Positions 23,434-36,100 of a stretch of DNA of 64,000 nt are shown here, piece by piece. The first letter of the stretch is position 1; each line of letters opens with the position of its first letter. A program made the position numbers and the translations under genes. Source of the DNA: Drosophila persimilis (taxonomy: Eukaryota > Arthropoda > Insecta > Diptera > Drosophilidae). The stretch spans positions 17,443,501 through 17,507,500 of the forward strand of contig NW_020825289.1 of the NCBI RefSeq assembly GCF_003286085.1, given 5' to 3'. The notes beneath the pieces are model-generated. The model had not been told where the DNA came from, did no database searches, and saw only the letters and a list, made by a program, of their open reading frames with translations.

Positions 23434-25021
23434 AAGGCATAAGCGGATTGGGCCAACAAAGTTGAGTGGCCTCAATACCTCAGCCTGATCCTGCGCTTGT
23501 GTCCGTGTTTGATGTCCTGCGGCGCATATTAGCATTATCAGCTGTGTGTCGCCAGAGAGAAGCGGCGTAAATCCCACTAGAGAACGTTATCGGAGCCTAG
23601 TAATTGTGTCTCGTCCTGGCCGGCATTCTAAAAATGTGTGAAAATTTACGCCGAACCAAGAGCCCCCGCTGTGCCTAGCAGAGAGACAAGACAGGACTTT
23701 CTTCTCTGCTCTGTAATCGGTGTAAATGTGGTTAAGTGATTTAAGGGGATATTATCGAGCACAGGCACAGCAGCACGAAGCGGACAAATCAATCAGATTC
23801 GAAATGACAAATTTCGTTTGCCGTGCCCCAGAGGGAGAGGCTCCCTCTTTCTCTCTGGCCCAATCCTCGCGTCGCTTTAACACTGTTTCCCCCAAAACGG
23901 AAACGGAAATTTCTTTCGCATGTTTGCGACTGCCGCAATCGAATCGCCATCATTTGTTTTGCATGGTGAGAGTTAAGTGACTTTCTACAGATATAAACTC
24001 GTACTCGTATTCGTACTCGAACTTGTCTGTATTCAAGGTATTCTGTTGGCTTGGAACTGATTCTGATACCAACATCAACCCCTCTCTCTGTCCGAATCTG
24101 AAGCCTCAATTAACACTGAGCGACCATAAAAATGCAGTCATTCGGTCAAAAATGAAAACAAATGCCTCCGGGCATGCCCGTACTTCTTCAAATATGATTA
24201 TGATTGTTATTCCGTTATTTTTGCACCCTCCGGACTGGTCCGCGCCTAACGATGTTAGTGTTTCCGTTTCTGCCACATGCTTACCCATCAATTTGCGTGC
24301 AACTCGCATGCCCTGGGACTGGGAAAGAGGGACTATTTGTAACATTTGGCAGACGTCAACGCCCTGCTCAAGTGCAGGAAAATGAAATCAAATCAAAGCC
24401 AAACGATTTGATCAGAAAAATGTCATAATTGAATCGCAGTGGGAGCGGCAACCCACTGGCTGTGGGCGTGGCAGCCTCTTGATGACTTTATGGTAATCAG
24501 AGATGGCCGAGATGGTCTCGGATTTCAGCAGACCGTGCCGGTCTCCTCGTAGGCCAGTTTCCTTCCATTGCTGGCCAGAGAGCTGCACATAATTTCCGCT
24601 CCCGGTGCTCATTTCGACCATTTTGTGTATACAAAACTAATTAATTTCCCAAAAATGCAACAGAGAAGGGTTGCAGGAGGACACGGTACCGGTACTGCCC
24701 CGATTAGGCAGTCGGGAGACAGGATATTTGTGCAAGCAATTTCCGCTGCCGAAGAGCGTTTTGTGCGTAATTAATTTATGCAAAATACAAATGCAAATAA
24801 ATTGCAAATGTTTTCGCACGAAATTGTTGTGCGCGGCAAAATTGTTTTCCAAAATAATTAACTTTTCAGCGGGTTTAATTAGACATTTTCTCAATTTTTC
24901 CGCTCGCCCCAAGCCGTCACAAGTATGCCGACACTATTCCGTCAAAAGATTAGGCAGAAGCTTTGAGAAGGAGCTCAATATTTTCATTTTACCTGTGTCG
25001 ACTCAACCTCACCCGTTCAAA

Positions 25022-26059
25022 ATGCTGGACACGCTCTGGGATATCTTCTACAGTATCGTGGAAACGAATGCATTCAAGATATTCCTCAGCATGTTCATGA
25101 CCACACTGATCATGTTCCGTGTAGGCCCGTTCGCGTGTCTGTCTTTCCTGTTTGAGGGGAATGCTCAAAGAGGAGCAGTTGCAGTTCCGGCCAACCGACC
25201 AAGTCCGGCCAGCAGATCAAGACCGCCTGATGGTGTAGGGCCCAGTAGGGCCAGAGGAGAATCAAGGCCGGGCAGCGACTGCGTGGCGTCTGGGCAGCCC
25301 AACACTTTCGACTATGGAGCTATTCGAGGACCCCACAGCTGGAATGTCCCTACCAACAATCAGAGCCCCGTCAACATCAACCAACCCTGCATGGAGAACA
25401 GCTACTTCGAAACGCCACTGCAGTGGACAAACGGGAATGTTCTGCCCGATGGCATCCGTCTGGAGAATAACGGCCATACCGTGGTGCTTCGCGCCTCCTA
25501 TCCGGGCTGTGTGCCCTCGATAGACGGCGGGGATCTGCTGGGGCGCTTCGAGTTTCGAGAGATCAGCTTCCGCTGGAGCTGGTCGAGCAATATGGGTTCC
25601 GAGCACACAGTCGACAACCGCCACTATCCGTTGGAGATGCAGTGCCTCCACACGGCTGCACAGACCGAGGGCTGTATTTCCAGCCAAAGTATCGTGATGA
25701 TCTCCTACATGTTCGAAGTGGGCGAGGACAATCCATACCTGGAAGTGCTCATCCAGCATCTCGTGGCTATTAAGAAGGCGGGCCGCTCAGTAGAGGTTCC
25801 CCCGTTCCCAATCAGCTACCTCGTGACGCCATTCTACACACAGTTCTTCAGCTACCAAGGGTCACTCACGGAGCCACCCTGCCACCGTGGGGTCGAGTGG
25901 CTCATCAATCCCGATCCTCTGGCCATCAGTGAGCGTCAGTTGAACGAGTTCCGTCAGCTGCGAAGCTACCATGGCGCCCGTATTGGATCCAACGCTCGAC
26001 CCGTGCAGCCACTCGGTGATCGTGCGGTCTTCTACAATCACTACCGTAGGCGGCGATAG
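25022..26059 (+). CDS. alpha-carbonic-anhydrase-related protein, predicted catalytically inactive
   Basis: A 345-residue protein from an ATG in ideal context (TTCAAAATG). Residues 18-44 are strongly hydrophobic, fitting a signal anchor or membrane segment. A Pro/Arg/Ser-rich linker follows (about 50-92), then an alpha-CA domain (about 96-340) with FDYG, QSPVNI, NNGHTVVL, GSEHTVD and SLTEPPC. By alignment to human CA II, zinc ligands His94, His96 and His119 are Ser182, Arg184 and Gln207. The His64, Glu106 and Thr199 equivalents (His152, Glu194, Thr283) remain. With no zinc site, CO2 hydration is not expected; a binding role like other CA-related proteins is inferred. The CDS has no clear intron, although GTAGGC...TTGCAG within it could act as one. 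The stop TAG is directly followed by GTAAGTG. The gene lies between otp and Rx and need not share their function. I do not assign a symbol. Confidence 0.9.
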   Translation: MLDTLWDIFYSIVETNAFKIFLSMFMTTLIMFRVGPFACLSFLFEGNAQRGAVAVPANRPSPASRSRPPDGVGPSRARGESRPGSDCVASGQPNTFDYGAIRGPHSWNVPTNNQSPVNINQPCMENSYFETPLQWTNGNVLPDGIRLENNGHTVVLRASYPGCVPSIDGGDLLGRFEFREISFRWSWSSNMGSEHTVDNRHYPLEMQCLHTAAQTEGCISSQSIVMISYMFEVGEDNPYLEVLIQHLVAIKKAGRSVEVPPFPISYLVTPFYTQFFSYQGSLTEPPCHRGVEWLINPDPLAISERQLNEFRQLRSYHGARIGSNARPVQPLGDRAVFYNHYRRRR

Positions 26060-26118
26060 GTAAGTGTCTGGACAAAATGTATATGAAATAATAATCGATT
26101 GAAAACCACTCTCTTTAG
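26060..26118 (+). other. predicted 3' UTR intron starting at the base after the stop codon
   Basis: A strong donor (TAG/GTAAGTG) is followed 59 nt later by a pyrimidine-rich acceptor (CCACTCTCTTTAG). The length is typical for a short Drosophila intron. Splicing would remove non-coding sequence only. An ATTAAA variant poly(A) signal lies at about 26138-26143, shortly after the acceptor. Confidence 0.55.
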
Positions 26119-26143
26119 AAAAGAAACTCATCTCAACATTAAA

Positions 26144-29100
26144 AAAAACACATGATATGGAACAGGAATGAATGGTGTCTACTCATACAATAGGGATGGT
26201 ATATTTTCCCAAGTCTGCCAACTGGAAGCGAATTTAAAATGAAATCTACCATCCTATCCTTTCTTGACATCTCAGGCAGAGAATACATATTTTATATACA
26301 AGATTCGATACCGAAATTAGACAAAATCAGCGGGTTTCAGTCAATCTACTGGTCACACCGTTCCCTTATTAACGAATGAAAAAGAAAATATATATTTTGA
26401 ATACAAATATCAAATGAGAAATATTTGAGTTGTTCAAAACGAAACAATCCATACTCTTTATAGTGTATACTACACATTCAATATGTACAGAAAGCCCTCT
26501 CCATTTGGCAGGGCTTTATTAGCTTCCAAGCAGGGACTAATTGGACTTGGGCAATCTTCCGCACAATTTCATGAGGTTAGTCGTTTGTTGGGCAAATAGT
26601 TTGCCTATATACTAATCCACTAATTAGACGTTCAAAGAGCATTAGCATTAGCCGAGGACGGTCCCCGGGTTGCGTCAGTGTCCGGGCCCGCTTCCTATGC
26701 GCCTCAGCGCCGCAGGATATGCCTCTCTTCCATATGTATGTATATGCTTCTTGTTTGCTTGGTTGTATCTGCATCTGTATATGTATCTGTATGTGCGTGC
26801 ATCTGTTTCAGTGTGTGCTTGTGTGTGTCTGCGTCTGTAATTTCGTTAGTGCAACGGAAACTGTTGCGGACATATTTCCCCTGGCCTGTGACTGGGATTG
26901 GGTTTTAGGTTTGGGCCTTGGACCTCCTGTGGCCACGCACCCTCATCTTCCGCTCTCCATCCGTATCCGTCCATCCCAGTCACCCTGCGGGCGGGGGATT
27001 CGTATTCGCTTTCCCCTCTGTTACAGCTGCTTCTGCGGCTCGGCTCGGCAATCAGAGTTCCAGTTTCCAGGCTTATAATTATCTGTTGGCGCCTAACCAT
27101 AGATGGACATTCTCGACTATGGTATGGTCAGTGCAGGCCGTTGCCCTGTAATTAGTTTTTATTTCAGTGTTGGGGGAAGTAGTACCCACTGCATCGTACC
27201 ACTTCTCTTCGTCTCTCCTCTCTCAATGGGCACGTCCAATTCGATTGGACCTGGACATCGACTTGTTTAATCAATGGCAGACCAAGTGAATTTCAATGCA
27301 ATTGCGTTTGCTGCAAATCAACGCTAATGAAATTATTCAAACAAGTTTCGATGATGTTGTTGTCTCTCTCACTCTCTCTCTGTCTCTCTTGCTTTGCCTC
27401 TGTCAATATTAGTGCGGCGCGGCCATTCGCAATTTGCGTGTTTTGAAAACTTAATTGAATTGCAATTCCCACAAATAAAGCTTAATTTTTCGGCCACGCT
27501 TTTCGTTTTTAGCTGCATCCACATCCATATCCACAGCCACATCCACATTCCATCGGAAAACGTCTATTTTTTGGCCAAAAACTACAACTTTTGTCCGAGA
27601 AATGCAATTAAATATATAATTCCATTTATTAATGCTTGATATGCAAATTGCCGGCACACAAAATGTTCAATTAAAATGAAAATGTTTGTTAGAAAATTAA
27701 TGCAATTTTCCCCAGAATAGCAATACACAAGTATGTGTGTGTATAATGGGAAATTATGCGAAAAGAAAACTCTAAAATGAAAATAGTATGCATTTAGTTA
27801 ATGGGTAAAGTGCTATCGGAAAATAGTTGAGCACAATCATTGGCGTATTCCAATTAAAAATAGTTTTCAACAAAAAGAAGGCATTAAAGATTCAAAAACT
27901 GCATAGGCAGCGGATCACTATTCGATGTGATTCATCCAAACTGATTTGCGACAATGTCACACCAGAGCACAACCATAAAGTCTCAGAAATATCGAGAAAC
28001 GGCTGTCTTTGTGGCCTAATCGAAGCAGTCGCTGCAATACAAACATATCAATCAACATATTTAATTGAATGCAATTAGATTGAGGCATACAGGCTGCCAA
28101 AATCCAACTCCTCCAGTAGCTGAATCATGGGAGCCAGCTCCAATCCAGGCCCAGGCCCAGGCCGAGACCCAGCCCCATCCCCAGCCCTACTCCCAATCCC
28201 AGCTGTAATCGCTCTCTTGTGCCCCAAGCGAGCACGTAGTTTCTGCTTCACTGAAAATGGCAAGAAAATGAAATTAGACGAATAGAATGACGATGTAAGT
28301 GCCATGAAAAGACGTTAAGATGCTCTAAGCCAAGACGACGAACACGACGGTGACAGAGACGGCAAAAGAGGGAATGAGAGAGAGTAAGGGGCCAGGGCCG
28401 GCTCCTTCTGCTGCTGAGAAAATTGAGGCAAATTGCATTTAAGTGTTGCCGTTTTCATTTAGCCGCATGAATATGTATGTATGTTGGCGGAGCTGGGGCA
28501 GGTCTTGCTGAACTTGCTTCCTTGGCTGTTGCTTTTGTGGCATGCAAAATTGAATGAATAATTGAGAAAACGAGCGCATGATGGCATTAGTGTGTGATTG
28601 TATGTGTGTGAGTGTATCTCTGTGCATAAGAGTGTATGTGCAGCTAATGAATTTTAATTGCTTTTATTAAGGCCTTTGTGTCCTGGCGGATGACGAGGGG
28701 CAGTGACTGGGATGGCATGTCCATGTCATTTCCGGTCCTGCATCCAAAATCCCTGTTCAATGTTAATTGTTAATCATTAAATATTGTTCGCAAAATCAAT
28801 ATGGCGGTTGTCGATTAATCAACGCCATTTTGTAATTATCGCTCTGCAATATTTAATTTAATTAACTCTGCGGAAAAGTATAAACCTGAAGCTGCAGCTG
28901 CAACTCTTCTTCCACTCTACTTTCTCGGTCCCCGACCGTTTCTTTGAATGAATAAAAATATATTTAATTGCAAATGGTTATATGTAGCTATGTAACCACA
29001 CCAAAAGCAATCAAATAAATCATATTAAATATGTAATAAATATAAAAAAGGTCCGACAAAATGTCGCCTGAAAAGAGTAGAGACGGAAGAGGCGGGAACG

Positions 29101-32100
29101 CACATGAAATTAATTTGAATGGAAAACTCGGCCCTGTTTCCATGTCTCCCTCTCCCACTCTCTGATGTGTGTCCTGTCTCTGTCGCTCAGCCCTTTGGCT
29201 CACTTCCTTTTCCAATTAAACGCCACCATTTTCCATTAACGAATTTGCATGCATGTATGTATGGACCTTAACGTGTTTGTGCGTGTGTGTGTAAAACACA
29301 CACGAGCAAGCGACTGTCTTCCCCATCACTCTGTCCCTTACACACACACACACACAAACGCGCCCATGTCTGTATTTCTATAATAAAATTAAATTAGAAG
29401 ACCAGAAAATTAAATCATCAAAGCTTGACGTCTGCCGGCAGCGGCGGCTGCTGCTGTTGCCTCCTGTCCATGTGAGTGCCACACACCAGCACACATACTC
29501 CTACAAAAAATGTACACATACACACACACACACACATACACATACGTGTAGACCAATTTGCAAAAGCGACAGTTACGAGTTCATTAATATTTCTTCTTTT
29601 TTTTAGCTCTCACTCTCCAGTTTTCTCTCTCGTTCCAACTTTTCCCTGCCAGTCCAGCCTTGTACTCTGCGGTTTTTGGGCCGGCACCACCTCCTCTCTC
29701 CCTCACTCTTCCATCTCTCGCTCTCCCTATCTCTTCCTCACTCGCTCTCGCGCGCTCTCTCTCTCCGACTGTTGCTATCTCTTTTGCGTCGGCCATGGTG
29801 TGAGCAGCATCATAAATTAAATTCTTCATCAACTCAAACTCGTTAAGCGCCAATAAAGTGACAGAGAGTTATTTTCATCACTTTTTCAATGGTCTACCAC
29901 AAGGCAGGCATTTGTGTGAGTGTCTGAATGAGCGTGAGACTGTGTGTGTGTGTGAGATACTCAATGCGCCGAAGCGCTCAGAGAGCGACTGTTTAGGCCA
30001 CGCCTCCAGCACAAGACAGAGAGAGAGAGAGTGAGCAAAACTGTCTGGGATAAAGGGAGGAAGAGGCTTGAGTAAGGTTACTCAATAAACTGGTTCCCCT
30101 CCTGCTGCAAGAACAACCTTTTCTGAAACATTCACGCTTGCGCATAACGATTTCGATCCGTCCTGTATGATAAGCAGGAGCCGCGGCTAAGTGCCATCCG
30201 GACACATCTGTCATGTCAATGTCGGCCGAGATATGCTATCCGAAACCCACTAGCTTTTTAGATCACACAAAAATCCACGAGTATATTTGTATGTATGCCA
30301 GCCAATGCTGCGTATCCTTCATTGGGAGACCAAGACTCGCGGAAGTCCTCTCTCAGTCTCCGAGCCTGCTCAAAGATGCCATCTTAACTGTTTAACGATA
30401 AAAGCAAACTAATTAAATACAGAGAAGGGAGGAGAGCTTGCCACATAATAAAGCAAATTAAAAGCAAATTAATTTAAAACAAAAAAATGCTGAGAAAAGC
30501 AGCATGAAGTGGTGTGGAGAAGAGGTAACGTTTGCGGATGTGGCGTAAATGAAAATGACGCAAGGCAACGACGCGTCGTCATGACACAGACACATAGAGG
30601 CAGAGGCAAAGGCACAAATAGATACCCACACACTAACAGCTAGCGACTGTATCCACATCCACACAGACCAGACAGAGATACGAGTTCACGAGATAACTCC
30701 CCGTCCGCCCCATGCCCCATGCCCCAGAAACAGCCTGGCCGTCTGTCGCTCCACTTCAATTAAGCAGCGCGCCAACATGGCAGCCTCTCACATATACGCA
30801 CGCACACACACACAGGCAGAGAGTGGCAGAGGCAGAGTCAGAGAGAGAGCGAGCGATATACACCCACAACTGCCGCACACACATTGGCAGGACGTAATTA
30901 CGTTTGGCAAGCTCGTTATGCGTAAGAATAAACGCACATTAAGAGCTCATTAGTTGGCACAAATCGAATCGTGGCGCCAAAGGAGGGCCACAGCTGAATG
31001 GGAGTGGGAATCGTACTGGAGACTGGGCACTAGAACTGAAGATGAGTGGGCCAGGTATGAGGTATGGGTCTGTGGCGGATGACTGGCCGACTGTGATGAA
31101 CGGCTGGTGTCTGGCTATCTGGCATTTTCATTTAGCGTGTAATGGAAGACAGCATAAACGAGCCAAGCTCTCCTTGGGCCCCAGAGAGAACTCGAAAGAA
31201 AATTGCAGGGTGGCTGAAAAACCACAACTCATGACAACAGGTAATCTGGAAGTTGGCAGTGATAGGGTTGTGGTAATGGTATTGGCAATGCTTAATGGCT
31301 GACTGAACTGGCTGGCTACTGGCTGACTATTACCCGGCTGACATTCAAGTGTCAGCGTTTTAACATTTCAGAGGAGTACTTAATCAGACCAGGAAAACTT
31401 TGCAAATTGTTTTGCCAACAAGTTGAACTTTCTCTGCAACGACAAAACTTGAAATTGCGAGTTCAGTATCCACTACGCCATGACCTCAAATATTACTTTA
31501 ATTATACAATTTTTAATAATTTGGCAAAATAGTTAAACAGGCTTAAAAAAATATATGTTTTCGCTATACTTTAGTTTAGAAACTTGCTCGAAATCATTTC
31601 TTGAAATCATTTTGTACAAGATCGTATTGGGTGTCTCCGAATATATCATTCTTATGAATATAAGGATCATATTCAATCTTTTATGCCTAATAATATAATA
31701 TAAAATCATATTTATACCCCAAGTTGAAGTCCGAAAGACCTTTGTATCACTTAAGTGGTATTTTTCTTTGTTTAAGTTTTTATTAAATTTGCCACGTTTT
31801 ACGCTGTCTTAAGTCCTTCCCATACGCTCTCAATTCTCTGGGCTCCTAACGTCTCCGTGAAGGCTTTTAAGTCCATTTCCTTGACAAATGCGCCTTTCCA
31901 CAATCAGTTGCAAATTTGTAACAATAGCAGGATATTAACAAAATCCACTTATGTATCCGTTTTAGGTTTCATGCTCCACAGCATAGGATAGAGATAGCAG
32001 ATATATATATATGAATATATGTATCTGTAGAGAGAGAGTAGCTAGGCCTGAACCACAAATGGTAGAGATGGTCCAGATACAGTTGTAGTCAAAAAATCTG

Positions 32101-32420
32101 TAAAGGAAAATGGGGCCAAAGTCATAATTCCATAGTGGAAGTGCAGCGCCGTGAGAAGAGAGGGCTCCTGTATGGGGAGGGCGGCGGGCAGTAAGTGCAG
32201 TTAGTTTATTTTATTACGCAGCGGAAAAGCAAACCACTTGGCAGAGCCAAGGAACCAAAGGACCCATTGTTTCACTCCGGCCCGTGCTCAACACCTTGAT
32301 TCCGACAACCCCGAGCCCGGAGTCCTGCGCACCTCTCTCATGCCCAGCGCTCTCTCTCTCCCTTTCTCTCAGTCTCTCTGCGAGGTAAGCTCCGCCCTTA
32401 TAGATGTGACGTGGGTATGC
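26144..32420. other. gene-free region between the carbonic-anhydrase-like gene and Rx
   Basis: About 6.3 kb with no gene recognised. It has many CA/GT and CT/GA runs (about 29.28-29.56, 29.69-29.77 and 30.79-30.86 kb), an AT-rich block at about 31.48-31.76 kb, and one exact P3 homeodomain site at 28854-28864. It is likely to include Rx upstream regulatory DNA, but no element is proven. Confidence 0.55.
28854..28864. promoter_or_regulatory. P3-type paired-homeodomain dimer site
   Basis: TAATTTAATTA fits TAATYNRATTA and lies about 3.6 kb upstream of the predicted Rx promoter. Motif match only. Confidence 0.35.
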
Positions 32421-32427
32421 GTACCCA

Positions 32428-32465
32428 TATATAGAGGTGGGGAAGTCAACCGGTTTCCAATTCGA
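32428..32465 (+). promoter_or_regulatory. Rx: candidate Rx core promoter (TATA plus Inr)
   Basis: TATATAG starts at 32428. A YYANWYY initiator match (CCAATTC, A at 32459) lies 31 bp downstream, the expected TATA-to-start distance. This would give a leader of about 317 nt with no intron. No clear DPE at +28. No transcript data support it. Confidence 0.45.
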
Positions 32466-32578
32466 TTTGTGAACCCGGACCAGACCGTAAGCGAGCGACA
32501 GTCGCTGCGGCTTGTTTATTGCCAACTCTGCCTTGGCCCGGTGCGCAACGGTTTCGGTAGCGAGTCGGAACAATATTA

Positions 32579-32632
32579 ATGGCTCTTGGTTTGGTTACTT
32601 CTTGGTTCTTGAAAGTGACGGAAAATGTTTGA
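32579..32632 (+). other. short upstream ORF in the Rx leader
   Basis: A 17-codon ORF (MALGLVTSWFLKVTENV) lies between the candidate promoter and the Rx start. A second, four-codon ORF (MFDN) begins at 32624 and overlaps its end in another frame. Both close before the Rx ATG. If this leader is used, they could reduce Rx translation. Confidence 0.4.
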
Positions 32633-32775
32633 CAATTAGCGAAAGTATAGTGAAAGAAAATCGAATTTGAAAGAGAAATAAATACAATTTGTGCGTGAAT
32701 TTAGACTGTGATTTGCCATATCATTGAAGTAAGAAGAGTGAAGAAAAGGAAGGAAATACAAGTTCGAAACTAGAA

Positions 32776-33154
32776 ATGGATATCAAAGCGTCTACACCGC
32801 CAGCCACGACCGTCCTCGAGACTGCAGTCCCACCGCTCGGCTCACCCTCCATGGAGGCCAAGGCCCACAAGGTGGCAGCGGGTGGAGGAGCCGGCACCCC
32901 AGCATCGGCGGCCGCGTCAACAGCAACTACCACGGCCACATTCCAGCACATCTTCGAGCAGCTGGTGCAGCAGAGCGGCGGCAGCCCCAAACTGGCGCCC
33001 AAGCAGCTCGAGCACCTTCGACACCTGCTGGGCAACGTGCGGGACGCCAAGAACCTGCAATTTCTCGTCGAGAAGTTCAAGAACCTCGAGCAGTTCCACG
33101 AGCACTACGCCGGACAGCTGGCATCCAACAACAACACTGTGATCTCTGCGGAAG
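32776..33154 (+). CDS. Rx: Rx coding exon 1
   Basis: Codons 1-126 plus one base. The ATG sits in TAGAAATGG. A low-complexity Ala/Thr/Gly stretch is followed by a predicted helical, charged segment (residues about 55-112: [40 protein letters not shown]). The donor is GAAG/GTGAGC. Confidence 0.9.
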
Positions 33155-36100
33155 GTGAGCATGGAGCTTCTGTGGCAGCACGGCAGCACAGCAGCAGAGC
33201 CGACGGCAAAGGGAAAACTGTTACGAAGGTTTTCCTTTTAGCCGGAAAGCGTTTGAAATTGCTTGATTACAGATTTAATTAACACAAATTGCCGCCGGAC
33301 ACGGACTCGGACACGGACATGCCAGGACAATTTCTCTCACTCTCTCTACTGCTGCATGTGTGTATGCGTGTTCACAGAAATGTTTTTTGCATTTACATGC
33401 ACAGGGGAAAATTTGAGACAGAAATTATAAGCTAATTGCAGGACGCGGCAATTAGAGGGATTTTCCATTTTCATTTCCCCCGCCTAGATTACCCTTCGCT
33501 CTTCGAAGCGCTGTACATTCGCCGTTCTTTAAACACAGTTTGTTTTAATTTCGTTAAAAATGCATAAAACCATCAGGAAATCAGAATATCAGAATATCAG
33601 GCAACATGTTGCCTACTTTCCAGCATGCAGATGCAGGCGTGACAACTGGTCATTAGGGGAGGAGGCAGGGGGGGATCAGGCTGCAATTACTGCTTTTACC
33701 TCGTTAAAATCGCAAATAAAGTTGTGTCCATGTGTCCTTGTGTGTCCCTATGTGTGTGTGGCCGGACTAAATTTTAATACTTTGGAAATTGCTGACAAAT
33801 TTGCATAGAGTCCCCCGACGAGAAGTTGTCGTGCGCCTAATTGACTTTGGCAAACTGTTGGCAAACAGGCTTTTAATTTTCCTGCTCTCCCGCTCTCACT
33901 CTCACACACACTCTACCTTTACTTTTCTGCAGATAGCAACGACTTGCTGAAGGACAATGCAAGGAAATTCGGGCCTGGCGGACAAACGCTGACACCACGC
34001 CACACAATCGACGCCATTCTGGGCCTGAAGAACCGCAATGGCAAAGCGGAAGCGGACGGCGATGGTAAGCCAACAACCGTCATAAATCAAAATACCAATT
34101 CTGCGCAGAGCTTGATCCACTAGAATCATTTTGGCATTTGTCGGGCCCACTGGGTGCCGTCATGAAAGGCAAATCGATTTCAATTACCAGCTCACAGTCC
34201 GTCGGAATCAAGAAACACAATCGCAAAATTATATTAGCAATTCTTTTTGCCTTGAATAGAGCAGGGGCTGGGGGTCCTGGGCAGGTCTTAGGGGGTGGCT
34301 AAGCGGGTAACTGGCGTCGGGGCTTGCACTTTGGCAACGCCTCAAGATGCACGACAGCTGATAAGCAATCAGTCAGCGGTAATCGTTCATATAACCACCA
34401 ACAGAGAGGGGGGACAGAACCACTAAGAAGAACCACTACATTCGAGTATTCCGACGAGGCGCTACCCAGTATTCCGATTCATATATTTAGTTATTATAAA
34501 TATAAATAAGGTCGAATAAATTAAAGAAAAAAAATGTTAACTAAACATAAACATGATGGATATTCATATTTGAGAAGCAGAATATTTAGATGCATACTCT
34601 TCTATGTTCTTGCTTTAGCTATTATTGATCTGGATCTGGATCCTCAGCTAGAATAGAAATCGTTTTCCGAGTCCTAACCTTTCCTTTTTCTTGTAACACA
34701 CTTTTTGAATATGGAATAATATACTCTTCGCATTCAGGGTACTATATGAACTGAAACGAAAGCAGCGGAAATCATAGATGGGATTAGAATCCTTTTCCTT
34801 TGGTTTTTGTTTAAGTTTGTTGCCTTCTTTGAGGCCAATTTAAACTTTTTTGGAATGGCGAATTTTTTTGAAGGCTTTTTAACTGGATTATAGTGTGGAT
34901 TTGCGGTGCCAGCTGGTGATGGCGCCTCCTCCGCTCGCGGGTGCCACAAATATTCTCCTGCACGTCATTTATAATTCATTTCCCGTTCTGTTTTGATTGC
35001 CGGCAACCGATTGTCGCCCGAGCACGCCCACTACCGCGACTTGCGAAAAATGGGTGGGCATTGATATTTCCGCGATTATGAATCGCCTTAGCTCTGAGCC
35101 CTTGGATGATCCCAGCAGCGAGGTGATAACTAAGGGAGTTTCCAACTGTTGGAGTGTATATCGGAGCTGAAAACCCGCTGATGTAGGCTAGATCGTAGTT
35201 TAGTGGGCTTTTAAGTAAGAAATGTGCTGAGATACACATCCCCTTTGTTTTAAAGAGCAGAAAAATGCTAATTAAATTATAGTTTTTTAATTTCTTACCA
35301 TTTATTTATTAAGAATCCACCAAAAAATATTAAGATAATTATGAAAACTGAATGAAAAATGGAAAGAGTTTATATTGTTTATTATATTAATTATTATTTA
35401 TATATTGTTTATTTATAATTTAATTTATAATTTATAATTTATATCTTAATTTATAAGAAATAGTTTTCCTTTCGCGCCTCTTGATCACTAAATTTTCATT
35501 TGCAAAAACTTCTAAGACCACTGGCAGAAATAGATATGGTCCTTTTTCTCCAGTTGTATACTTTATTTCCCCTTCCCAACAACTATCATCTCACCGAATG
35601 ATTCGCAAGGCATTTAGACACAGTTTCATATTCAATTAATTCAATTAAATTGTTTGCGTTCGCATAAACCTCCAAACAGACAACAACAAGTTATCGAGAC
35701 TTGTTAACCGCACGGACAGTCGACAGTCTCGATACCCTCTGATCGGAAAATTCATAGAATAACCCTGAGTACCGGTTACAAGTACAGGGTATTAAAAGAG
35801 TAATTGCAGAACAAAATGGCGCTGGCTAGAAACAGCAAGAGCACAGGTTAAATGGCCACAAATTAATTAGAAGCAAGCAAATTAAAGGTGGGTTAAGCAG
35901 AGGAGTGCGTGGGAGGGGGTGGTCGGAGGGGAGAGTGAAGTGCTACGGAGGAATGGGGCAAAAGGGGAGGCGCAGGCAGTGGCCCAACCAACTGGTCTCG
36001 CATTTAAGCCATAATTAAACTGGCGGCCAGACACAAGCCATCAAAAAGCATTTAAATTGACAGCTGGCGGCAGTGGCTTCGGCTGTGGCGGTGGCGGTGG

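Larger units (their letters stand above)
22246..25021. other. non-coding region 5' of the carbonic-anhydrase-like gene
   Basis: No gene recognised. It contains a (GA)n tract at 23173-23198 and an (AGAC)n tract at 23409-23433. The frame of the carbonic-anhydrase-like gene stays open upstream to 24671, but that extension has no family similarity and looks like leader sequence. No TATA box was picked with confidence. Confidence 0.5.

Noticed and set aside
24671-25021. N-terminal extension of the carbonic-anhydrase-like frame
   Set aside because: The extension starts from a non-optimal context and shows no family similarity. The ATG at 25022 has an ideal CAAAATG context followed directly by a hydrophobic segment.
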